A stretch of 64,000 bases of DNA from Pseudomonas viridiflava (GTDB lineage: Bacteria > Pseudomonadota > Gammaproteobacteria > Pseudomonadales > Pseudomonadaceae): assembly GCF_003702045.1 (NCBI RefSeq), contig NZ_RBTP01000012.1, positions 868,001-932,000 of the forward strand, read 5' to 3'. Every line of letters begins with the position of its first letter. Positions within the stretch are counted from its first letter, which is position 1. This document shows positions 26,911 to 37,014 of this stretch, one piece after another. The translations under genes were made by a program, and so were the position numbers. The notes under the pieces are model-generated. The model was not told the DNA's origin. It worked only from the letters and a program-made list of their open reading frames with translations, and did no database searches.

Positions 26911-27039
26911 TGGCATTTACGGCATCACATGCAGTTGATCGGCTAACGCACTGACCGCAAAGCATTTCGCTGGAACCTGTGCGCGAATCCAGCCACCATA
27001 GGCGACCTTTTTGCCCATGAGCCTATGACCGGAGTCTGC

Positions 27040-29571
27040 GTGCCCGACGACTTGCCTTCCGCGCTTCCCCATGACCTGGATGTCGAACTCAATCCACCCC
27101 AGCAGTTGCCGTTCCTCAAACGGCTATTGTCCAGGCTGATCGGCCGCAGCCTGACCGGGCTGGGTTCGCAGCACCTGCCGTCATGGTTTCAGGGGCATGC
27201 CGACGGCTACCTGAATGGGCATATCGAAGGGGTCCGGGAAGGTTACGCCGACGGCTATCTGGATGGGCAGGAGGAGGGACGTCAGGTACTGGTGATCAGT
27301 GATACGCGCCCTGTGAAGCATCAAGGGCCCAGAGTGGACGATCACCTGTTCGACGACTGGCGGCTGGCGCTCACGGCCGAACTGAAAAAACGCATCCGGA
27401 GCGATGTTGCCGAAAAACTGCCGGCGCACGCCCAGCCGAGTGCGGCACAGTGGAAGATGATTTTCAGCGACACACCGTCGACTTACGTGATTGCGGGGGC
27501 CGGGGCCGGTAAGTCCACGTCGCTGGTTCTGCGCATCCTGTTGTTGCATCACTATCTGGGCTACGAGCTGGATGCGATGACCGTGGTGACATTCACCCGT
27601 GAATCGCGCAAGGATTTCATCAATAAGCTGATCGATGTGATGGCCCTCTGGGGACATGGCCTGAGCCAGAAGCAGGCGCGCGATGTGGTGCGCACGTTCC
27701 ATTCGCGCATTCTGCCGCTGGTGCGCAGCCTGCCGGGGTTTGAGCAGTTGCGCGCTTTCGAGACGCTCGACAATCAGGTGTCGACTCAGGAAGACGCTGA
27801 CAGCAACCCGTTCGACTTGCGCATCAACGACGCCCAACGCCACCAGATGAACCTCTGTTACCGAGACCTGTACGCCAGCAATGAACGTTTTCGCGAAGTC
27901 ATGGCGCCACTTTATCGCCACGCTCTGCAGCTCAAGGAACTGGATCGCGACCACCCCGATGTCCAGAAGCGCGTGGGGGTGACCGAGCTTTCCTCCAAAC
28001 GTGATGAAGAGTGGTGCGACACGGTCGAAGATCTGTGGATACGCGCCAAGGCCTGGCCTATAAAAGGCATTGAGCCTATGCGGCAAACTGTTGAAATAAA
28101 TGGATTTCCCTTCCATTTTCACGGTTATATCGCCGAGCTGGATGCTTGGGTGGTGCTTGGGCTCGATCCTTGTGAAGACCAGCAACTCAAGCGACCCGGC
28201 GCCAAATTGCCGGTCTGGGCAGAAGGCGTTATCAAACGCACCCTGTTTCAAGCTTTCTGCAATAAACCATTGATATGGATGGATAATTACGAATCAGCGA
28301 ACAAGGTCATGCAGTCTTTGGCCGGTTCCGCCGTCGCAGGGCCGGGTTTCGACTACAGGGTCAAGGGCGAGCTGAGTGCGGCGCCGCTGCTGGATAGTTT
28401 CGTGATGGCCGCAGGCTTCATCGAGAATCTGGGGCTGGACGTGCCGAGCGCCGTGGCCGAGATGAGTTTTGCCAGCGATGACCCGGATCGCTTCTTCTTC
28501 GAAGCGCTCAGCCTGTTCTGGAAAGCCTTCGAGCAGCATTTGCTGGCCCAGGCACCTCCCGTCATGACCTACAACCGTATGTTCGCGCTGTTCGGTGAAA
28601 CCTCGCCAGAGAACCTCAAACACGTCAGTGATCCCGTGTTGCGGCCGCTGTCGCATTTGATGATCGATGAATTCCAGGACGTCTCGCCGCAAATCGTTTC
28701 CTGGATCCGTACATGCCTGCGCGAAATCCGTCGCCGCGGGCCGGCAATGCACGTCGGGCGCATTGCCCAACACTCTTCGTTACTGTGTGTGGGCGATGAC
28801 TGGCAGTCGATCTATGGCTGGCGCGGCAGCTCGCCGAAGTACTTCATGGAGTTCCCCAAGGCGTTCTCATCGCCAGCGACTACCAAAGTCATGCTCAGTG
28901 AAAACTACCGCAGCCATCAGCACATCATTGATGCGGCCGAGCATATCGTTCGGGCGGCGCCGGCGATTGCCGGCAAGAAAGCCCGGGCCAGTGGCGCGCC
29001 TCAAGAGCTGCTGCCGGTCAGTGTGCGTGATCGCGACGAAGATGAGCTGGCCGAACGGGTCGCCGAGCACCACAGCGACGGCGACTCGATTCTGTTGCTG
29101 TACCGCAAGGGCAGCGAAAAAGCCCGCTTCTCCCAGCGGTTGCAGGCGCTGATCGACAACGACGCGATGCAGGGCGCTCAAGGGCGCCGCATCAGGACGT
29201 TGACCTACCACAGCTCCAAGGGACTTCAGGCTGATGCAGTGTTCCTGTTGGGGGATTGCCAGCACCTGACCGTCTCGCCTTACAAGAATCAGGTGTATCG
29301 CCAGGCGGGGCTTGGGGATGCCAACGACCTGCAACCTTTCGACTCGGCGCAGAAAGATGAAGTGCTGCGTCTGGCCTATGTCGCCATCACACGTGCGGCC
29401 CGGCACTGCTACTGGTATGTCGAAGAGGGTGCGGCTGGCGCTGACAGCGTGCAGATGCCCAAGGCATCGGACAGGGTGGCAGGCGACAAGCCGTTCTTCG
29501 ACGACCTGCGCCAGAAATCACGAGGAGATAACGCGCATCAGGATCGTTATCAGGAAAAGCCGACCAATTGA
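27040..29571 (+). CDS. UvrD/Rep-type superfamily 1 helicase with GX3-repeat N-terminus
   Basis: About 843 residues. Helicase motifs in order: Walker A GAGAGKST (about residue 155), TVVTFTRESRKDF (Ia), MIDEFQDVSPQ (II), CVGDDWQSIYGWRGSS (III), LSENYRSH (IV), TYHSSKGLQADAVFLLG (V) and AYVAITRAARHCYWY (VI). It should unwind DNA from the 3' end with ATP; its overall layout recalls helicase IV. The unusual part is residues about 52-80, where eight glycines occur every fourth residue. GTG at 27040 has GGAG 5 bases upstream; an ATG at 27025 would add five residues. Its 3' end overlaps the next, convergent gene by 22 bases. Confidence 0.85.
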   Translation: MPDDLPSALPHDLDVELNPPQQLPFLKRLLSRLIGRSLTGLGSQHLPSWFQGHADGYLNGHIEGVREGYADGYLDGQEEGRQVLVISDTRPVKHQGPRVDDHLFDDWRLALTAELKKRIRSDVAEKLPAHAQPSAAQWKMIFSDTPSTYVIAGAGAGKSTSLVLRILLLHHYLGYELDAMTVVTFTRESRKDFINKLIDVMALWGHGLSQKQARDVVRTFHSRILPLVRSLPGFEQLRAFETLDNQVSTQEDADSNPFDLRINDAQRHQMNLCYRDLYASNERFREVMAPLYRHALQLKELDRDHPDVQKRVGVTELSSKRDEEWCDTVEDLWIRAKAWPIKGIEPMRQTVEINGFPFHFHGYIAELDAWVVLGLDPCEDQQLKRPGAKLPVWAEGVIKRTLFQAFCNKPLIWMDNYESANKVMQSLAGSAVAGPGFDYRVKGELSAAPLLDSFVMAAGFIENLGLDVPSAVAEMSFASDDPDRFFFEALSLFWKAFEQHLLAQAPPVMTYNRMFALFGETSPENLKHVSDPVLRPLSHLMIDEFQDVSPQIVSWIRTCLREIRRRGPAMHVGRIAQHSSLLCVGDDWQSIYGWRGSSPKYFMEFPKAFSSPATTKVMLSENYRSHQHIIDAAEHIVRAAPAIAGKKARASGAPQELLPVSVRDRDEDELAERVAEHHSDGDSILLLYRKGSEKARFSQRLQALIDNDAMQGAQGRRIRTLTYHSSKGLQADAVFLLGDCQHLTVSPYKNQVYRQAGLGDANDLQPFDSAQKDEVLRLAYVAITRAARHCYWYVEEGAAGADSVQMPKASDRVAGDKPFFDDLRQKSRGDNAHQDRYQEKPTN

Positions 29572-29822
29572 GTATGAGCGCCGAACAGTTCCAGTTCGGT
29601 TTCGATGGCCTCGATGATCCGCTCGACATCCGTAGCATTCATGACGGTCGCGCAGGGCAGTCCGGCAATCGCCAGGACTGTCTCGCCGCTGGCTCTATCG
29701 AACAGCCGGGCGATCATGCTGCTGGGCGCATCCATGCTGGCTTCAAAGCCTACCGGATGAAAATGCCAGCGCATGAGTTGGCATGCATTGGGGAACGTGA
29801 CCTTGTTCATGGCGATGTTCAT
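29550..29822 (-). CDS. DUF1652 family protein
   Basis: A 90-residue protein common in pseudomonads. The family-like features are FHPVGFEASMDAPSSM, then the Phe-Asp-x-x-Ser-Gly-Glu-Thr (FDRASGET) beta turn, followed by the helix DVERIIEAIETELEL. Function unknown. Two Met (1 and 5) are possible starts. It converges on the helicase gene and overlaps its last 22 bases. Confidence 0.7.
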   Translation of the reverse strand: MNIAMNKVTFPNACQLMRWHFHPVGFEASMDAPSSMIARLFDRASGETVLAIAGLPCATVMNATDVERIIEAIETELELFGAHTQLVGFS

Positions 29823-30165
29823 AACGATGGCCCACCTGATTCAATCGAGCACTTCCTCTGCTCCATAGGGTAGGGAGACCCACCGAGATGTAACCTGCGC
29901 AAGTCGGAGCGGGTATGCGCGGTTACCGAAGTAATTCCTGATCGCATCCTGCTGCTTTCCTACGGTGTTATCTGATCGGCCTGACCAGCATTAAAAATAG
30001 CACTCGATACCGTGCTGTTGGAAAAATTTTTTATGACGCAGCAAGATTTTTTCAATTGTTTGATCAGCATCAATATCAAGTATTCGTCATGCGCGTTCTG
30101 TGCAGGTATTGAAGCCTGGTCATGGACTAGGGCAAGCTGTCGACATTGACCTGAGGAACACCATA
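29823..30165. other. AT-rich divergent control region
   Basis: Separates the DUF1652 gene and the polyamine-binding protein gene. The right part (about 29990-30080) is unusually A+T-rich for this genome, consistent with a promoter. No gene seen. Confidence 0.5.
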
Positions 30166-31245
30166 ATGCTCAAAAAATCCCTTGCTGCACTGATGTTGCT
30201 GGCCTCGACCAGCCATGCAGCGGAGACGGTCAATATCTATAACTGGACGGATTACATCGCCCCGGACACATTGAAGAATTTTGAGTCCGCCACCGGCTAC
30301 AAGGCTGTGTACGAGACGTACGAAACCAACGAAACCCTCAACGCGAAACTGATAGCCGGGCACTCCGGGCATGATGTGGTTTTCCCGTCCGTCCACTTCA
30401 TGGGGCGGCAGATAGAAAAGGGCCTGTTGACCCCCCTCGACAAGCGTCAGTTACCAAATTGGAAAAACCTGAACCCCGTGTTGCTCAAGGCGCTGGAAAG
30501 CAGTGACCCAGGTAATCAGCATGGTTTTCCCTTTTTGTGGGGCACGACGGGGATTGGCTACAACGTGGCTCAGGTAAAGGCTGCATTGGGTAACGATGTA
30601 CCGCTGGACTCCTGGGACTTGATTCTGAAACCCGAGAACATGAAGAAGCTCGCGCAGTGCGGTGTCGCCATCCTGGACAGCGCGCCGGCCATGTTGCCCA
30701 TTACCTTGAATTATCTGGGGCTTGAGCCACACAGCGAGAACCCCGCTGATTACGCCAAAGCACAAGCGGTACTTAATGGCGTGCGCCCTTACATCAGGGA
30801 TTTCAGCTCATCGCAATACATCAGCGATCTGGCGACCGGCAAGGTCTGTGTCGCAGTGGGGTATTCCGGCGACATTTCCCAGGCTCAGGAAAGCGCAGCG
30901 AAAGCGGGCAACAAGATCACCATCAACTATATGATTCCCAAAGAAGGCGCGCCCATGTGGTTCGACATGGTCGCAATACCGGCCGATGCCCCTGATCCGA
31001 AAGCGGCCTATGCGTTTTTGAATTACCTGCTTCGCCCGGAAGTCATTGCCAACATCACCAATGTCGTGCACTACGCCAACGGCAATGAAAAAGCCGACGC
31101 GCTTATCAAACCTGCGCTTTGGACCGATACCAACATCTACCCCGACGCTGAAACGCTTGGGCGGATGTTCGCGATGGCTCCGCTGCCGGTCAAGGTGGAT
31201 GAGCTGCGTTCAGGCATCTGGGATGCGGTCAAGGCAGGCAAGTAA
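30166..31245 (+). CDS. Polyamine ABC transporter periplasmic binding protein (PotF/SpuD-like)
   Basis: A 359-residue binding protein. Signal peptide LAALMLLASTSHAAE. The family hallmark is VNIYNWTDYIAPDTLKNFE, followed by TGYKAVYETYETNETLNAKL and GHDVVFPSV. The polyamine-pocket aromatics and acidic residues are in this stretch and in PLWGTTGIGYN-like FLWGTTGIGYNV. It should bind putrescine or spermidine in the periplasm. The ATG at 30166 has GAGGA upstream. No permease or ATPase follows, so it is an orphan that may share another transporter or act in sensing. Confidence 0.85.
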   Translation: MLKKSLAALMLLASTSHAAETVNIYNWTDYIAPDTLKNFESATGYKAVYETYETNETLNAKLIAGHSGHDVVFPSVHFMGRQIEKGLLTPLDKRQLPNWKNLNPVLLKALESSDPGNQHGFPFLWGTTGIGYNVAQVKAALGNDVPLDSWDLILKPENMKKLAQCGVAILDSAPAMLPITLNYLGLEPHSENPADYAKAQAVLNGVRPYIRDFSSSQYISDLATGKVCVAVGYSGDISQAQESAAKAGNKITINYMIPKEGAPMWFDMVAIPADAPDPKAAYAFLNYLLRPEVIANITNVVHYANGNEKADALIKPALWTDTNIYPDAETLGRMFAMAPLPVKVDELRSGIWDAVKAGK

Positions 31246-31259
31246 CCGCCTGGACGAGT

Positions 31260-31973
31260 TCAGATGACCTGCGCCTGTTGCAGCTCCGTCAGTGCCTGAA
31301 GCTTGAGACTGGCCAATAGCGGGTCGCGTCGGTCTCGAGGCTTAACCAGGTCGACCGGAAATTGATGGACGATTCTGCCGGGGCGACTCCCCATGACCAG
31401 CACTCGATCACTCAGGTACAGCGCTTCATCCACGTCATGCGTCACCAGCAACAGGGTGATGGCATGGTGGCGGGCCAGTTGCGACAGCAGCTCCTGAAGC
31501 TTCATGCGGGTAAAAGCATCCACCGCGCTGAACGGCTCGTCCAATAACAGGACAGCAGGGTGCGAGTACAAACTGCGAGCGATGGCCACGCGTTGAGCCA
31601 TGCCGCCGGAAAGTGCCTTTGGCAGCGCGTCGGCAAAACCTGAAAGCCCCACTTCCTCAATCAGTTGCCCGACCCAGGCCCGGTCGTAATCCTGGTCATC
31701 GCTCAAGCCGATGTTTTGCTCCACGGTCAGCCACGGCATCAGTCGCGGCTCTTGAAAAACGAACGCCACCTCGCCCTCGATCTGACTCACATTGCCCTGA
31801 AAGTCACGTTCAAGCCCCGCCGCGATTCGCAACAGGGTGCTTTTGCCACAACCGCTGGGGCCCAGCAGGCTGACAATTTCTCCTGCTTGCAGGGACAGAT
31901 CGACGTTCTGCAATACCGTGTGGGTGGCAAATGCCTTGTGTGTGACGCGAATGTTCATTAAAGACGCTGACAT
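31260..31973 (-). CDS. Sulfonate/nitrate-type ABC transporter ATP-binding protein
   Basis: A 237-residue ATPase of the SsuB/TauB/NrtD group. Walker A GPSGCGKST, Q-loop VFQEPRLMPW, signature LSGGMAQRVAIARSL, Walker B VLLLDEPFSAVD, H-loop VTHDVDEAL. Third gene of a three-gene importer operon on the minus strand. MNIRVTHKAF, five residues in, is an alternative start. Confidence 0.85.
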   Translation of the reverse strand: MSASLMNIRVTHKAFATHTVLQNVDLSLQAGEIVSLLGPSGCGKSTLLRIAAGLERDFQGNVSQIEGEVAFVFQEPRLMPWLTVEQNIGLSDDQDYDRAWVGQLIEEVGLSGFADALPKALSGGMAQRVAIARSLYSHPAVLLLDEPFSAVDAFTRMKLQELLSQLARHHAITLLLVTHDVDEALYLSDRVLVMGSRPGRIVHQFPVDLVKPRDRRDPLLASLKLQALTELQQAQVI

Positions 31974-31975
31974 GA

Positions 31976-32821
31976 TCAGTGCTCCCGGCTCTGGCCGTTG
32001 AATGCGTCGCGCGAGCTCAGAAAACGTTTTTCCAGCGTCGCCAGCAAACCATCACTCAGCTTGCCCAAGCTGGCCAGCACGACAATGGCGGCCAGGACGA
32101 TGTCTGGCCGTGAGGTTTCACGCCCGTCGCTCAGCAGGTACCCCAAACCTTTGGTGGCGGCGATCAGCTCGGCAGCCACCAGAAACATCCAGGCCAGACT
32201 CATGCCGCTGCGCAGTCCGGTGAACAGGCCGGGCAGGGCGGCAGGCAGAAGAATGCGGCGTGTCAGGCGATAGCGGCTGAAGCCATACATCTGGCCGACC
32301 TCCACCAGTTTGCGATCGATGCCCCGAATGGCCGCTACCCCGTTGAGATAGACGGGAAAGAAGGCGCCGATGGCGATCAGTACGATCTTGGAGGTTTCGC
32401 CGATGCCCAACCACAACAACAGAAGAGGCACCCAGGCCAGGCTCGGAATCGAGCGTAACCCGGCAAACGTCGGCTCCAGATAGGCCTCTGCTTCACGACT
32501 CAATCCCACCCACGCAGCAAATACCAAGGCCAGGCTCGCACCAATGGCGAAGCCGCTGAGCACACGAACCAGGCTGGCGCCGATGTGTTTCCACAAGGCG
32601 GCTTCTGCCAGGTCGCACACCGTCAGCAAAATCTCGCTGGGCGCTGGCATCTGGTAGGACGGCAGCCACCCGACTCGCACCACGCATTCAAGCACCACCA
32701 CAATCAATGTGGGTAATACCACCCCCTTTGCTTTGTATTTATAACGCTCCCAAACTCCGCGTTTTGGCACGGTCAACAGGGCAGGCTGTGCGGGCTGGAG
32801 GATTTTATCTGAGCGGTTCAT
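31976..32821 (-). CDS. Sulfonate/nitrate-type ABC transporter permease
   Basis: A 281-residue inner-membrane permease (BPD_transp_1, SsuC-like) with about six spans. The EAA-type loop RKLVEVGQMYGFSRYRLTRRILLPAALPG matches the family. An extra N-terminal basic stretch (RGVWERYKYKAKG) precedes TM1. It overlaps the binding protein stop by four bases (ATGA) and ends two bases before the ATPase. Confidence 0.88.
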   Translation of the reverse strand: MNRSDKILQPAQPALLTVPKRGVWERYKYKAKGVVLPTLIVVVLECVVRVGWLPSYQMPAPSEILLTVCDLAEAALWKHIGASLVRVLSGFAIGASLALVFAAWVGLSREAEAYLEPTFAGLRSIPSLAWVPLLLLWLGIGETSKIVLIAIGAFFPVYLNGVAAIRGIDRKLVEVGQMYGFSRYRLTRRILLPAALPGLFTGLRSGMSLAWMFLVAAELIAATKGLGYLLSDGRETSRPDIVLAAIVVLASLGKLSDGLLATLEKRFLSSRDAFNGQSREH

Positions 32822-33798
32822 TGTCGGGCGATCACGGCGGCGGAGAACTCGGGGGTGAACAACTCATCAACAGCCTGCTCAACGTTCACGCCTCTGCGCA
32901 CCAGTTCTTCAGAAACAAGGATAGGTGCTGCAGCCTTCGACGATTCCACGTCCTTGGCGCTGAGTTGCGGCGCGCCGAGGTCGGTTCGAGACAGTTGCAA
33001 CTTCGCCACTTCAAGCGGCAGACCGGACTCGCTCGCTAGCAGTTTTGCCAGCTCTTCGGGGTTCTTGACCGCCCAGTCCCGCGCTTTCTCGTACGCCGTC
33101 AGCACGGTTTTGATCGCCTCTGGATGTTCCTTCGCATACGTTTGCGTAACGCTCAACACGCCGTAGCTGTTGAAATCCTTATTGCGATACAACAGTCGCG
33201 ATCCTGCCTGGATCTGGCTGGCGGCCATGTGAGGATCAAGGCCTGCCCAGGCATCCACGTCGCCTTTTTCCAGTGCGGTGCGGCCGTCCGGGTGCTGCAA
33301 ATGCAGCAGCTCAACGTCATCTTTTTTTAAGCCGGCCTGCTGCAAGGCTCGCAAGGTGAACAGGTACGGGTCCGTACCCTTGGTGGCCGCGATCTTCTTA
33401 CCCTTCAAGTCGCTGACCGATTGCAGCGGTGAATCCTTGCGCACCAACAACGCTGTCCATTCCGCGCGGCTGTACACATACACCGACTTGATCGGGCTGC
33501 CATTGGCCCGAGCCAGCACTGCCGAAAGGCTGGCCGAGGAGGCGAAGTCGACGCCGCCGCTGTTCAGGTATTCCAAGGAGCGGTTGCTGCCTTGGCTCAA
33601 TACCCACGTCACTCTAGAGTCTGGCAGCGACTGCTCCAGCCAGCCGAAGTGCTTGAGCGCCAAGCTCACGGGCGAATAGTAGGCGTAATCCAGGCGCACT
33701 TCGGCGGGTGGTTTTTCAGCGGCTTGCGCGCCTGTTTGCAGCGTGAGGCTGAAGGCCAGGGCGCTCAGCAGCCGAAATGCAAAACGAGTGTGTGGCAT
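32818..33798 (-). CDS. Aliphatic-sulfonate-type ABC transporter binding protein
   Basis: A 326-residue periplasmic protein of the SsuA/NMT1 family. Signal peptide about 1-26 (LTLQTGAQAAEKP). Family features are RLDYAYYSPVSLALKHFGWLEQ, GSNRSLEYLNSGGVDFASSAS and DLKGKKIAATKGTDPYLF. It probably binds an alkanesulfonate or a related organosulfur compound. The usual FMN monooxygenases (ssuD/ssuE or tauD) are not in the neighbourhood, so the exact substrate is open. Expression under sulfur limitation is likely but no site was recognised. Confidence 0.82.
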   Translation of the reverse strand: MPHTRFAFRLLSALAFSLTLQTGAQAAEKPPAEVRLDYAYYSPVSLALKHFGWLEQSLPDSRVTWVLSQGSNRSLEYLNSGGVDFASSASLSAVLARANGSPIKSVYVYSRAEWTALLVRKDSPLQSVSDLKGKKIAATKGTDPYLFTLRALQQAGLKKDDVELLHLQHPDGRTALEKGDVDAWAGLDPHMAASQIQAGSRLLYRNKDFNSYGVLSVTQTYAKEHPEAIKTVLTAYEKARDWAVKNPEELAKLLASESGLPLEVAKLQLSRTDLGAPQLSAKDVESSKAAAPILVSEELVRRGVNVEQAVDELFTPEFSAAVIARQ

Positions 33799-34285
33799 AG
33801 GTGAGCTTCCAGATCCGGTTAATGCGGTGACTGCTGGCTTGGATATTTCAAATTCAACAGTCGAGCATGGCCTAGCATAGGGAAATGGAATAATGCACGC
33901 AGTGTGCCAGTGGACTTGACGCTATAAGGGTGGGGTCATACAGGTCGTTTTACGACGCAATGGTGTTGCTCAGGCAACATGTTTGACGTTGGTCTGTTGC
34001 CGTGGAAGCAGTGCTGAGGCCAGCGCACAACACCTTTTTGGGCAGTTATCAGACGAAAGTTCAGTCTTTTTGAGGGATGGGATGCAACAGAAACGTTTTT
34101 TGGGACTCCTATCGTCCACATTCTTCATTCAGAAACATAGTCGTACTAGTCTTCGTGCGTGATCAAGGGACACGTATTCGACTGATCCGCAAGGACTCAA
34201 AGGGTGGCGAACCCGCTACGGCAAGCGCTTTCGCAACAGCGACACGCTGATGATTCCCTTAACCGCTTAACGGACTCAGAAAATA
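33799..34285. other. Divergent intergenic region, no gene
   Basis: Nearly 490 bases between the sulfonate-type operon (minus) and the histidine phosphatase (plus). It is relatively A+T-rich at 33835-33900. The short open frames in it lack ribosome sites and codon bias. I see no RNA gene or repeat. Confidence 0.5.
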
Positions 34286-34972
34286 ATGAATCTTCCCAAA
34301 CTGACCGCGAGCAGCCGACTCAAGCGCCGCATTGCCTGGATTACCCTGCCATCGATTTTGATGGTGTCTGCGGTACTGTTTTTTTCTTTGGGTAAAGGCG
34401 TATACGCCGACCCGAAAAACGGAACCCAGACGCTGGTATTCCTGCGTCATGCCGAAAAACCCTCGATGGGCCTGGGACAGCTCAACTGCCAGGGTCTGAA
34501 CCGGGCGATCGAGCTTTCAGAGCTGTTGCCCAAAGAGTTTGGCAAGGCCGACTTCATCTTCGCCGCCAACCCGAGTCGGCATGTGGAGGAGGGTGATGGT
34601 GATCTTTCCTACAGTTATGTCCGTCCTTTGATGACGGTTGGTCCGAGTGCGATCAAATTGGGCCTGCCGATCAACATTGATTTCGGTGCCAATGACACCA
34701 GCGATCTGGCCGACGAGCTGATGCACGACAAGTACCACAACGCGATCATCTACACCGCCTGGTCGCACGGCTATCTGCCGGAGCTGATCAATAAGGTGGC
34801 CAAGGAAGCGTCTGGCAGCGATGTGAAGCTGGTCAACGATTGGGAAGGCGATGATTTTGATTCAGTAATCGTCGTGACCTTGAAATGGGTCGACGGCAAG
34901 GCCACGCTGGAATATAAGAACCACAAACAGGGCCTGAACAACGGCACCGAAGCGTGCCCGCAGTCGACGTGA
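34286..34972 (+). CDS. Membrane-anchored histidine phosphatase family protein
   Basis: A 228-residue protein with an N-terminal hydrophobic anchor (ITLPSILMVSAVLFFSLG, about residues 19-36). The histidine phosphatase RHG-type motif appears as LVFLRHAEKP (His at about 56). The distal Arg is in YSYVRPLM and the second His in TAWSHGYLPEL. The chain therefore has a complete catalytic set. The domain should lie in the periplasm. Substrate unknown. The ribosome site is weak. A paired REP element follows the stop. Confidence 0.75.
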   Translation: MNLPKLTASSRLKRRIAWITLPSILMVSAVLFFSLGKGVYADPKNGTQTLVFLRHAEKPSMGLGQLNCQGLNRAIELSELLPKEFGKADFIFAANPSRHVEEGDGDLSYSYVRPLMTVGPSAIKLGLPINIDFGANDTSDLADELMHDKYHNAIIYTAWSHGYLPELINKVAKEASGSDVKLVNDWEGDDFDSVIVVTLKWVDGKATLEYKNHKQGLNNGTEACPQST

Positions 34973-34978
34973 GAATAG

Positions 34979-35082
34979 TGGGAGCGGACCGGGCAGCGAT
35001 CCGCTTGTCCGCGAATGCAGTTTTTCAGCTACTGGGTTCGGGGCGGATATACGGCCTTTTCGCGGACAAGTCTTCTCCCACA
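34979..35082. repeat. BIME: two inverted REP elements
   Basis: The left REP GTGGGAGCGG...TCCGCTTGTCCGCGAA and the right inverted copy TTCGCGGACAAGTCTTCTCCCACA flank about 45 bases. Same type as the pair at 55006 and the copy at 43310. Confidence 0.85.
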
Positions 35083-35160
35083 TGGTGGACTGCCCCCAAG
35101 AACCGAACCGGACATGATCCAACCCTTACCGGCTGTTGATGGTTGGTCAGGCCTGCCCGA

Positions 35161-36156
<996 letters not shown>

Positions 36157-36390
36157 GATGTTTCTCCTGCGAATGAAAAGACCTGTTCAGTTTCTGCGCT
36201 TTTTATTAACCAATAAACCGGGTTTTTTTGATATCAGTGTTCCGATTATCTAAATAATAAAGCGACGTCTAAATAGACTCAGGGATATGCAGTCCCTATC
36301 GAGAGGCGTTACCACGCAAAAGTGTGGCAGTGATCATTGGCCGACAACCCTCATCCGACAAAGCGTACTAGCCAGAAAAAATGCAAAAGA

Positions 36391-36402
36391 GTACAAATGT
36401 AC
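36391..36402. promoter_or_regulatory. LexA2-type operator
   Basis: GTACAAATGTAC is a perfect inverted repeat of the GTAC-N4-GTRC type reported for Pseudomonas LexA2. It overlaps the lexA2 start codon, so LexA2 would repress the whole cassette and itself. Confidence 0.7.
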
Positions 36403-37014
36403 TCCATGAGCACATTATCTCCTCGTCGTAGCGCAATCCTTACCTTTATCCGCGATCGCATCGCGCAGCAGGGGCAATCGCCGAGCCTGGCGGAAATATC
36501 CGAGGCTTTCGGTTTTGCTTCGCGCAGCGTGGCACGCAAACACATAGTGGCCTTGACCGAGGCGGGACTGATCGAAGTCATGCCGCATCAAGCGCGTGGC
36601 ATTCGTCTGGTGCAGAATGAGTCGCGCCCGGAGCTGCTTGAAATCCCTGTGCTGGGCCGTGTCGCAGCCGGTGCGCCCATCGGGCCTGACCTTGATATAC
36701 ACACCACGCTGCATCTGGACCGCAGCACTTTCACCCGTGTGCCCGATTACCTGCTGCGAGTACAGGGTGACTCCATGATCGAAGACGGCATACTCGACGG
36801 TGATCTGGTGGGGGTGCACCGTAATCCGCAAGCCAGTGACGGTCAGATCGTCGTGGCCCGTCTGGATGGCGAGGTCACCATCAAGCGCCTGAAACGCAGT
36901 TCGCATGGGCTGCAATTACTGCCACGTAACCCGGCCTACGAGCCCATTCTGGTCACGCCGGATCAGGACTTCGCCATTGAGGGCGTGTTCTGTGGTCTGG
37001 TTCGTCGCGAATGA
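36397..37014 (+). CDS. lexA2: LexA2 repressor of the SOS mutagenesis cassette
   Basis: A 205-residue LexA paralogue. The N-terminal winged helix begins STLSPRRSAILTFIRDRI and has FGFASRSVARKHIVALTEAG as recognition helix region. The self-cleavage site is Ala-Gly in GRVAAGAPIG (about residue 85). The catalytic Ser is in QGDSMIEDGI and the Lys in VTIKRLKR. Damage-activated RecA triggers cleavage and induces the operon. ATG at 36397 (MYSMSTL) has AAAGAG upstream; the second ATG at 36406 is possible. Its stop overlaps the imuA start. Confidence 0.9.
   Translation: MYSMSTLSPRRSAILTFIRDRIAQQGQSPSLAEISEAFGFASRSVARKHIVALTEAGLIEVMPHQARGIRLVQNESRPELLEIPVLGRVAAGAPIGPDLDIHTTLHLDRSTFTRVPDYLLRVQGDSMIEDGILDGDLVGVHRNPQASDGQIVVARLDGEVTIKRLKRSSHGLQLLPRNPAYEPILVTPDQDFAIEGVFCGLVRRE

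Noticed and set aside
33936..34121. 61-residue minus-strand open frame in the large intergenic gap
   Set aside because: No ribosome site, no recognisable domain, unlike codon usage; treated as non-coding.
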